Shown: positions 39,049-46,826 of the stretch, piece by piece
How the letters are laid out: every line of letters begins with the position of its first letter
Numbering within the stretch: the stretch's first letter is position 1
Source: Betaproteobacteria bacterium
GTDB taxonomy: Bacteria; Pseudomonadota; Gammaproteobacteria; Burkholderiales; CAIKXV01
Length of the DNA: 64,000 bases
Assembly (NCBI GenBank): GCA_021298815.1
Contig: JAJTHE010000003.1
Span: 1-64,000 of the forward strand
Direction of reading: 5' to 3'
Notes under the pieces: generated by a model
What the model saw: the letters and a program-made list of their open reading frames with translations, nothing else
Databases searched by the model: none
What the model was told of the DNA's origin: nothing
Translations under genes and position numbers: made by a program

Positions 39049-39999
39049 ATGAAGCTGCGTGCGCTCGAGTGCCTGTGTGAGCTGAGCCGCTGCGGCTTCA
39101 ACATGTCCCGCGCCGCCGAGCGCCTGCACGCGACGCAACCTGCGGTGACCCGGCAGATCCAGCTGCTGGAGGCGGAACTGGGATTCGAAGTGCTGGTGCG
39201 GCGCCGCAACCGCATCATCGGGCTGTCGACCGAAGGCGAAGCGCTGATCGCACGTGCGGAGCAGATCCTGTACGAGGCCGGGCAGTTGCGCCGCATCGGC
39301 GATGAGCTGCGCTCGCCGGAGTCCGGCCGCCTCGTGGTGGCAACCACGCACATCCATGCGCGCTACACACTGCTGCGTGCGATCAAGCCTTTCCGCGCCC
39401 GCTATCCGAACGTGTCGTTCTACATCCAGTCCGGCGACCCGAGTTCGATCGCCCATCTGGTGTCGACCGGACAGGCCGACATCGGCATCAGCGTCGCCAC
39501 GGCCGACGTGCATCCGGAACTGGTCACCGTGCCCTGCTATCCGATCGACCGCGTGATCATCACGCCCAAGCGGCATCCGCTGCTGCGGCTCAAACGTACG
39601 CCTGCGCTCGAGGAACTGGTGCGGTATCCGTTCATCGTCTACGACCGCCGGTTCTCCGGAGGGCTGAGCATCATCGATGCATTCGAGCGCAACGGACTCA
39701 AGCCCGACATCGTACTGACGGCCACCGATGCCGAGGTGATCAAGGCCTACGTGGCCGAGGGGCTGGGGATCGCCGCGATACAGAAGCTCGCATATTCGCG
39801 AACCCGCGACACCGGTTTGAGCATGATCGACGCCGGCAGTCTGTTCGGACTGCCGATCGCCGTGCTCACCGTGCGCCGCGGCGTCTTCCTGCGGCGCTAC
39901 ATGTACGATTTCCTCGCGCTGCTGTCGCCAGACCTTGCGGCGACAGACATCGACCGGTTGGTGGGCGTCGACATGTCCCGGCCGGCTATTTCAGGCTGA
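39049..39999 (+). CDS. LysR family transcriptional regulator, CysB-like
   Basis: LysR HTH (FNMSRAAERLHATQPAVTRQIQLLEAELGFEVLVRR) and CysB-like segment VVATTHIHARYTLLRAIKPFRARYPNVSF. Confidence 0.92.
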   Translation: MKLRALECLCELSRCGFNMSRAAERLHATQPAVTRQIQLLEAELGFEVLVRRRNRIIGLSTEGEALIARAEQILYEAGQLRRIGDELRSPESGRLVVATTHIHARYTLLRAIKPFRARYPNVSFYIQSGDPSSIAHLVSTGQADIGISVATADVHPELVTVPCYPIDRVIITPKRHPLLRLKRTPALEELVRYPFIVYDRRFSGGLSIIDAFERNGLKPDIVLTATDAEVIKAYVAEGLGIAAIQKLAYSRTRDTGLSMIDAGSLFGLPIAVLTVRRGVFLRRYMYDFLALLSPDLAATDIDRLVGVDMSRPAISG

Positions 40000-40104
40000 A
40001 CTTCCCCTGCTTGAAGGCTTTCGAATCCGCACACTTATCTGCAAAGCCGCTGTGCGTCCATTCGGCTGCTGTTCTCCCGTGCCTAAAGCGTCCGGGGGCT
40101 GTTC

Positions 40105-40350
40105 GTGCGCTGGGAGATGGAAAACATCGGGATCATCAGGGCCAGGATGAATCTGAAGCTCTCGCCGTCCATCGTCGACAAGTTCGTGAAGAAGGACCGT
40201 GAGTTCGTGGTCTACGAGGCGGTGGGCCGCGATGCCTCCGGAACCGTGCTTTTCCGCAGCCGGCGAACCCATTTACTTGACTTCATAAATCGCTCGGCAC
40301 CCTGCGAAGGGGCCAGTTTCGACTCGAGTATCGAAGCCGAAAAGATCTGA
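40105..40350 (+). pseudogene. possible 3' fragment of a MaoC/hotdog-type gene
   Basis: KFVKKDREFVVYEAVGRDASGTVLFRSRRTHLLDFI resembles a hotdog C-terminal strand region; N-terminus missing; next to transposase remnant. Confidence 0.35.
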
Positions 40351-40652
40351 TAGTCAAGCGGGTGCGCATGCGATGAGAGGTACAGTTTAGTTCTGACGCC
40401 GACGGTCGAGCGGCGGCACCTCAGTCGTGACCTTGCCCGGGCTCGCCTACGTCAATCACATACGCCGGTCGATGCCGAGGCTCGCTAGCAGTTCGTTGAA
40501 AAGCAGCTACATCTTGTAGCCGCAGGGCGTTGGGCTTTGGGGCTGATCCGATGCGGTCCGAAACAGACGTCGGCGGTGTTGCTGGGTGCCTCGTCGCGCG
40601 TCGGGGTTCATTCCTGCTTCGGTTTGCTTCATCTATCGACTATCGGAGGCCC

Positions 40653-41657
40653 CTATCCCGCCGCGAGCGGACTGGACCCGGCAACCAGCCTGGCCATCCA
40701 CCGGAGATTGGCCACCGCGACGTTGAGGATGAACACGCCTTGGACCTTCTCCAGCCCGCGTACCTTCAGCTGCCTCGGCGTTCCGTGCTGCTTGTCGTCA
40801 CCGAAGATCGATTCGATCAAATTGCGCGCGATCTGGCTCAGCCCGCAGCCCTCATGCCGGATGGTCGTAGGCCTTGTCGGCTCTGACAGTAATCCGGACT
40901 CTGCCAGCCTTGGCCTCCAGCATCTCGAGCGCTGCTTGCCGCTCTGCCGTGCCTTGGGCGGGCGTAAGGCGAACATCGACTGCCAGCGCGCTCCGGTTCT
41001 CCATCAGCACATGGCCCATGTAGGCCGGGATCGCGCCGGCCTTGCGCGATTTCGTGAACAGTAGCGCATCCAGATCCGAGCTGCTCACATGTGTCTCGCG
41101 GGTGCGCCGGATTCCCTTGAAATCCGCCTCGGGATTGGAGCGTGAGCCCCCATGCGGAGGCTTCGGTCCTTTCCGGGGGACGAAGCTTCTTTGCGAGGCA
41201 CACGCCCGGATCAGCGTTCCGTCCACCGAGAAGTGCTCTTTCGACCGCAATCCTTCGGAGCGCGCCTGCTCGAGCACTCGGCCGAACAGATCCCGCATCA
41301 AGTCGAAGTCGATCAGACGGTCGCGATGCTTCGTGAACGACGAATGGTCCCAGGCGGAGTCTTCCAGCGTGAGCCAGACGAACCGGCGAAACAGCAGGTT
41401 GTACTGCAGCTGCTCGAACAGCTGTCGCTCGCTGCGGATCGAGTACAGGACCTGCAGCGTCAGCGCCCGCAACAGGCGCTCGGGCGGGATCGATTCCCGG
41501 CCGTTGTGCGCGTAGATCTGCGCTAACGTCCCGTCCATCGCCTTGAGCGCCGTGTTGAGCATCTCCCGGATCGGGCGCAGCGGATGGTCCGCCGGCACGC
41601 GTCGTTGAGCTGCTTGAACGTGAACAGGCTTTCCTGGGTTACGTCGGCTCCGCGCAT
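40653..41657 (-). pseudogene. IS5-like transposase, disrupted by at least two frame-changing lesions
   Basis: N-terminus MRGADVTQESLFTFKQLND (from ATG 41657) is in a different frame from RRVPADHPLRPIREMLNTALKAMDG...HFSVDGTLIRACASQRS. The latter stops after RADKAYDHPA; the C-terminus TTIRHEGCGLSQIARNLIESIFGDDKQHG...RGLEKV resumes in another frame. Confidence 0.85.
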
Positions 41658-41909
41658 CGGTCTCGTACCGTCTTTCGTTGTCCTGCAACTTAGACTACTC
41701 GCCGGCGGAAAAACACCTCACGATATAGGGTATCTCAACGAACTGTTAGGAATCTTCATTACGTTAAAGTGTTGATCCAAAGTCAGTATTGCCGACTGCG
41801 GCGGCGCGGCAGCGTAACGATGGCAAATCAGCTACGGTGGTACTTGGCCACGCTCGGGCAAGACGTCCAGGGTGCAAGAAACTGGATGTTCGCAGGCGCT
41901 TGAAGTCGG

Positions 41910-42872
41910 TCAATCCACTCGCACGTTGGCACCCTTGGCTACCCGTGCCCATTTCACCGCTTCGGCTTTATAGAATGCGGCGAATTCCTCGGGCGTGTTG
42001 CCGACGACGATGCCGCCCATGTCGAGGATACGCGCCCTCATTTCCGGGGCCTTGAGGCCCGTGGCAAGGGTCGTGCTCATGAGTTCGACGATTTCACGAG
42101 GCACACCGGCTGGCATGACGATACCTTGCCACGAACTCGCGTCAAATCCGGTCAGCCCAGCCTCGTCGATCGTGGGTACCTCTGGCAAGGGAGGGAAACG
42201 CACCCGGGTAGACACGCCGAGCGCGCGAAGCTTTCCCTCTCTGACGAAGGGCAAAGCGCCAACGGCGATGCTGAACGACGTTTCCACGCGACCAGCCATC
42301 TGGTCGACCAGCGCCGCCATCGCGCCCTTGTAGGTCACGTTCACGATGTCGATCTTCGTCTGCTGCTTGAACATCTCCATCGTCAGTTGCGGTGTTACGC
42401 CGATGCCGGTCGAGGCATAGTTGAGAGCGCCCGGCCGCTTCTGCGCGAACGCAATCAGTTCGCGCGTCGTCTTCACCGGAAGCGACGGATGGACTACCAG
42501 CAGCATCGGCAGGACTGCCAGAAGCGTGACGTGTGAAAAGTCCCGCGTTCCATCAAACGTTACGGTGCTCGAAACGCTTGGCGCGACCGCCTGCGCCCCC
42601 GATACCGTGCAGAAGGTGTAACCATCCGCAGGGGCCTTTGCACAGAGACCGGTACCGAGGTTGCCGTTGAACCCGGGACGATTGTCGGCGATCACCTGCA
42701 CGCCCCAGGCTTTCGAGAGGATGCCTCCGGCCGTGCGTCCCATGATGTCAGTCGGCCCACCCGGCGGGTACGGAAGGATCAGCCGGAGGGGCTTGGCTGG
42801 ATAGCTCTGCGCGTGCGCCGGGACGGCGAGGGGGCTGACAAGGGCGATGCAGATGACGAGCAGTTTGTTCAT
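41910..42872 (-). CDS. Bug/TctC-type TTT substrate-binding protein
   Basis: SYPAKPLRLILPYPPGGPTDIMGRTAGGILSKAWGVQVIADNRPGFNGNLGTGLCAKAPADGYTFC. Confidence 0.93.
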   Translation of the reverse strand: MNKLLVICIALVSPLAVPAHAQSYPAKPLRLILPYPPGGPTDIMGRTAGGILSKAWGVQVIADNRPGFNGNLGTGLCAKAPADGYTFCTVSGAQAVAPSVSSTVTFDGTRDFSHVTLLAVLPMLLVVHPSLPVKTTRELIAFAQKRPGALNYASTGIGVTPQLTMEMFKQQTKIDIVNVTYKGAMAALVDQMAGRVETSFSIAVGALPFVREGKLRALGVSTRVRFPPLPEVPTIDEAGLTGFDASSWQGIVMPAGVPREIVELMSTTLATGLKAPEMRARILDMGGIVVGNTPEEFAAFYKAEAVKWARVAKGANVRVD

Positions 42873-42909
42873 GATCTCCTTTCCACGGCTACCGTAGTGA
42901 CGGTTCCCG

Positions 42910-43950
42910 TCAATCGACAGTCACTTTTGCCGCCTTGATCACATCCTTCCACTTGGCGGATTCACGCCGCACGTACGCCTGTGCGGCCTCTTCGCCCATG
43001 AACAGCGCGTCGGTCCCGAATGCCCCGAGCTGCTCAACGTAGGCAGGGATTTGCACCATCGCCTCGAGCACCGCGCTGATGCGCTGTCGCGGCGTGGCAG
43101 GTGTCCTGGCAGGAACGGCTATGCCGAAGGCTGAGCCCGATTCGACCTGCGGCAGCCCGACTTCTGCAAACGTCGGGATCTGTGGCATGGCCTTGGTCCG
43201 CTGTGGCCCGGCTATCGCAAGGACCTTGAGCTTTCCGCTCTTGATGTGGGGCATCAATGCGCCGGGATTATTGAACAGGATGTCCACTTCGCCGGTGAGC
43301 AGTGATGTGATCGCCTGGCCTCCTCCTTTGAAGGGAACATGGAGGACATCGATGCTGGCTGCATGTTTGAGCAACTCGCCCGCCAGATGGACGGTGGTAC
43401 CCACACCGGCCGATGCGAAGGTGAGTTTTCCAGGCTGCCGTCGTGCCAGCGCCACCAGATCCGGCACACTTTCGACGGCAAGCGTGCCGCGCACCACCAT
43501 GACCTGCGGCGCATACGCGACAAAGCCAACGAGTTGCAGACCGGACGCCATGCTGAGTCCAAGCTTCGGGAAGAGCGCCGGGTTGACCGCGAACGTGCTG
43601 GTGGATCCGAAGAGCAAGGTATGGCCGTCCGCACTGGCCTTGATCGCGATCTCCACTCCGATCGTTCCTCCGGCCCCGCCCCGGTTGTCGACGAGGACCG
43701 GCATCTTCCAGGCCTCACTCATCTGTTGCGCCACCAGTCGCCCGATGAGGTCCGTCGGACCACCGGCCGTAAAGGGCACGATCATCCGTACTGCGCGGGC
43801 CGGAAATTCAGCGGCGTAGAGCGTGGCCGATCCTGTCATGACGGCCAGCGCAAGGAAGCCGGTCAAACGATGAAACCGAAGAAGTCGCAAAGCAGAGTCT
43901 CCCGCACGCTCGACAGGCAACCAACGAGACGCCTCTTCATGCCCCGACAT
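42910..43950 (-). CDS. Bug/TctC-type TTT substrate-binding protein
   Basis: EFPARAVRMIVPFTAGGPTDLIGRLVAQQMSEAWKMPVLVDNRGGAGGTIGVEIA; exact start uncertain. Confidence 0.92.
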   Translation of the reverse strand: MSGHEEASRWLPVERAGDSALRLLRFHRLTGFLALAVMTGSATLYAAEFPARAVRMIVPFTAGGPTDLIGRLVAQQMSEAWKMPVLVDNRGGAGGTIGVEIAIKASADGHTLLFGSTSTFAVNPALFPKLGLSMASGLQLVGFVAYAPQVMVVRGTLAVESVPDLVALARRQPGKLTFASAGVGTTVHLAGELLKHAASIDVLHVPFKGGGQAITSLLTGEVDILFNNPGALMPHIKSGKLKVLAIAGPQRTKAMPQIPTFAEVGLPQVESGSAFGIAVPARTPATPRQRISAVLEAMVQIPAYVEQLGAFGTDALFMGEEAAQAYVRRESAKWKDVIKAAKVTVD

Positions 43951-43992
43951 CTCTGCCGCTCGAGTAGGGCGCTTCGGGAAATCCCGCCACGC

Positions 43993-44436
43993 TCACCGAT
44001 GGGGCAGTTCGATCAAGGCACTGGCATCCTGCACCACAACGCTTCCATCCCCTTTGATGACATCCAGGGAACATACCGCAACCGATCTCCCGGATTCGAC
44101 CGCCGTGCCGGTCACCCGCCCGGACAAGGAGATGTGGTCACCGACATAGACCATCGTTCGCAATCGATAACCGAGCCGCCGGACGAATGCGTCCGGCCCC
44201 GCCCAGACCATGAGTTGACGAGCCAACAGCGCGCCGACCATCTGGCCGTCCATGAACGGCGCGGGCCGCCCCCGCTCGCTGACATACGCTGCATCGTAGT
44301 GGTAACGGTGGAAGTCCCAGGTCGCCGCCGCATACATGACCAGGACCTTGAGATCTACCGACATCTCGAGCGCAGGCAGGGGCTCGCCCGCGATTACGTC
44401 TTCGATGAAGCGGCTCGACGAGACACGCTTGTTCAT
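43993..44436 (-). CDS. MaoC/hotdog family dehydratase-like protein
   Basis: YAAATWDFHRYHYDAAYVSERGRPAPFMDGQMVGALLARQLMVWAGPDAFVRRLGYRLRTMVYVGDHISLSGRVTG hotdog pattern; overlaps next gene by ATGA. Confidence 0.78.
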   Translation of the reverse strand: MNKRVSSSRFIEDVIAGEPLPALEMSVDLKVLVMYAAATWDFHRYHYDAAYVSERGRPAPFMDGQMVGALLARQLMVWAGPDAFVRRLGYRLRTMVYVGDHISLSGRVTGTAVESGRSVAVCSLDVIKGDGSVVVQDASALIELPHR

Positions 44437-44915
44437 CGAATATTGGTCTCACGGTTAACCGCCAGCAGCTCGCCGCGCTGGTTGACGTACCGCGCTTCCG
44501 AGATCACGAACAGCAGCGAGCCGTTCTCTCGGGAATCGCGCTCGTAGATGTCCAGGATGCGCCAGGTGACAGAGATCCGGTCATCCGGACGAACCGGCTG
44601 GAAGAACTCGTACTCGTTCCCGCCGCGGATCACCCGATCGCCGTCGATCGGCAGAGGCCAACTGTGGCCGAAGTATCCGCTGGTCTCCATCGGTCGGTCA
44701 TAGAACTGGTTGGTCTCGCACACCAGGGTTGGCGGCGCCACGATGCCGCCATGCCGGCTCGCGTGGGCCACCTCGTCGTTGCTGTACAACGGGTTGTCGT
44801 CGCCTGTGGCGAGGGCAAAGTAGCGGATCGCAGCGCGCCCGAGTTCCTCCGGCGCGGCATAGGTGACCTCGCGACCGATCCACGCCTTGATCTCGTCCGT
44901 CAACCGGGCGCTCAT
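44433..44915 (-). CDS. FAS1-like dehydratase/MaoC N-terminal-type hotdog protein
   Basis: EELGRAAIRYFALATGDDNPLYSNDEVAHASRHGGIVAPPTLVCE and DRVIRGGNEYEFFQPVRPDDRISVTWRILDIYERDSRENGSLLFVISE. Confidence 0.85.
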   Translation of the reverse strand: MSARLTDEIKAWIGREVTYAAPEELGRAAIRYFALATGDDNPLYSNDEVAHASRHGGIVAPPTLVCETNQFYDRPMETSGYFGHSWPLPIDGDRVIRGGNEYEFFQPVRPDDRISVTWRILDIYERDSRENGSLLFVISEARYVNQRGELLAVNRETNIR

Positions 44916-45889
44916 TCGGTGCCTGCCACGGCAATCACATCGACCGCCAGCTGCGCTTCGGGATTGACCAGGCGTTCGCAGATCACGCCGGTTGCGGCAG
45001 GGTACGGTGCCGAGAACACCTGGCGCCGCACATCCGCGGTCAGACGGTACGCGGCCATGCCTGCAGGAGTGACGAACTCCGTGGTCTTCACGACATCATC
45101 GAGGCTGCAGCCAGCCGATTCAAGCTGCCGGCCGATTCGCGCGTAGATCTCGCGGCACTGCGCGTCAACACCGCCCACCCTCGGGTCGCCTTCAGCCGAG
45201 ATGACGCGGATGCGCGACCTGGCGGCCCGGGAAGCAACAAGCTGGATCTGTGCCCCTGCGTCCGCCTGGACGACCCGCGGCATCCCGATCTGCAAACCCG
45301 AGCGTGGCGCACTGGGGTGCCCGTCGACACCGGCGAACGCCACGGGCGCCAGCAATTCGGTCGACCGGATCACATGAGACCCGTCAAGACCATGCTCGGC
45401 CAGCAGGTCGCGCGCGCGCGTCCGGGCCGCGGCCAGATCGATGCCGCCAGCCGCGGGCAGATACTCGAGGTCACCGCAGGTTCCATGTCCCGCGACCGAT
45501 TCGATCTCGATCAGGGCCGCGCCGCGAAGCAGGCTCTTGACGACAATGGTGCTGAGCGCCGGCGGCGAACCCTCGAACACTTCATCGTAGAATGCGAGCA
45601 GCGCGGGCACGTCCGCAAGCGCCGCAGGCGGCAGATACTGGGTCATCCCGACGATGTCGTGCAGGCCGAAACCACCGGCTTCAAGCACAAGGCGCGTCTT
45701 CTCCAGCGCAATGCGGGCTTGTGCAACAAGGTTTCCCTCGACCACCATCCGCCCCGAAGCGGCGTCCAGTCGCGCGGCCGTGCAGCCGGACATCCAGACA
45801 CTGCCGCCAGCGGCGACACCCAGGGAGAAGGTTCGCGTCGACGGGTCGGAAAAGGGGTAGGTCTTGGGAATCAACGCGTGCCTGGCCAT
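44912..45889 (-). CDS. double-domain RidA/YjgF-family protein
   Basis: 325 aa; N half VAAGGSVWMSGCTAARLD...QARIALEKTRLVLEAGGFGLHDIVGMTQYL and C half QCREIYARIGRQLESAGCSLDDVVKTTEFVTP both RidA-like. Confidence 0.82.
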   Translation of the reverse strand: MARHALIPKTYPFSDPSTRTFSLGVAAGGSVWMSGCTAARLDAASGRMVVEGNLVAQARIALEKTRLVLEAGGFGLHDIVGMTQYLPPAALADVPALLAFYDEVFEGSPPALSTIVVKSLLRGAALIEIESVAGHGTCGDLEYLPAAGGIDLAAARTRARDLLAEHGLDGSHVIRSTELLAPVAFAGVDGHPSAPRSGLQIGMPRVVQADAGAQIQLVASRAARSRIRVISAEGDPRVGGVDAQCREIYARIGRQLESAGCSLDDVVKTTEFVTPAGMAAYRLTADVRRQVFSAPYPAATGVICERLVNPEAQLAVDVIAVAGTE

Positions 45890-45892
45890 CGG

Positions 45893-46708
45893 CTACTTGC
45901 CTTTCCATTGGGGTCGACGCTTTTCGGCGTAGGCGCGCAGCGCCTCGGTATGGTCCTCACTGGCCCGCGCGATCTTCTGCGCACGTTCGGTAAAGCGAAC
46001 GGCATCCTCGAGACGGTAGTACATCGATTCAGCCAGCGACAGCTTGAACAGCTGCACGGTGATCGGCGGGCAGTTCTCGATGATCTCGAGGGCCAGTTCC
46101 CGGCATCGATGCATCAGGTCTTCGGGCGCAACGACCTCGCTGACAAAGCCATTGGCGAGCGCACCTGCAGCATCCAGTGTTCGACCGGTGACGCCCCACT
46201 CGAAGGTACGGCTGTAGCCGATGATCTGGGGCATCAGCGCAAGGCTGGCATCGTCGGGCACGATGCCGCGGCGGACGAAAACCCAGCCAAAGCGCGCCGA
46301 ACTGGACGCGATCCGGATGTCGCACCCGGCGGCGATACCGACCCCGGAACCGATCGCCGGGCCGTTGACCGCAGCAATGACGGGCTTCGTCAGGCGCCGA
46401 AGGGCCACCACCACGCCGCGCATGTCAGCTTCATGCGGAAACATCTCCTCGCGCATCGTCGGGTTGGGCGGCTTCAGGGACTTGCCCTGGGCGGTCATCC
46501 GCTTGATGTTTCCGCCCGAACAGAAGATGTTTCCCGCGCCGGTGACGATGACCACCCTGGCCGCCGGATCCGCTTCGATCCGATCGCATTCAGCGACCAG
46601 TTCCTTGTTCATCACCCAGTTGACCGCATTCTTGGCCTCCGGGTCGTTGATCGTGACCAGGACGATGCCATCGTCCCCTTGTTCAGACGTGATGAACCGG
46701 TAGCTCAT
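45893..46708 (-). CDS. enoyl-CoA hydratase/isomerase family protein
   Basis: DGIVLVTINDPEAKNAVNW, VVIVTGAGNIFCSGGNIKRM, GPAIGSGVGIAAGCDIRIASSSARFGWVFVRRGIVPD. Confidence 0.92.
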   Translation of the reverse strand: MSYRFITSEQGDDGIVLVTINDPEAKNAVNWVMNKELVAECDRIEADPAARVVIVTGAGNIFCSGGNIKRMTAQGKSLKPPNPTMREEMFPHEADMRGVVVALRRLTKPVIAAVNGPAIGSGVGIAAGCDIRIASSSARFGWVFVRRGIVPDDASLALMPQIIGYSRTFEWGVTGRTLDAAGALANGFVSEVVAPEDLMHRCRELALEIIENCPPITVQLFKLSLAESMYYRLEDAVRFTERAQKIARASEDHTEALRAYAEKRRPQWKGK

Positions 46709-46826
46709 GCAGACGACCCGGCGCGGCCACGCGCCACTGTTTCCGGGTCAGGCGCGGCCTGACTCGCCGCCGCATCACGCAAGGCTCGTCCGCGCCACTT
46801 CAATTCAAAGCCCATCGGCACTCCCG

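Noticed and set aside
40646-41719. Possible terminal inverted repeats of the IS remnant (GAGGcccctaTcCCgCC at the left, GGCGGAAAAACACCTC at the right)
   Set aside because: Match is imperfect and no target-site duplication could be seen at these ends, so element boundaries are not claimed.
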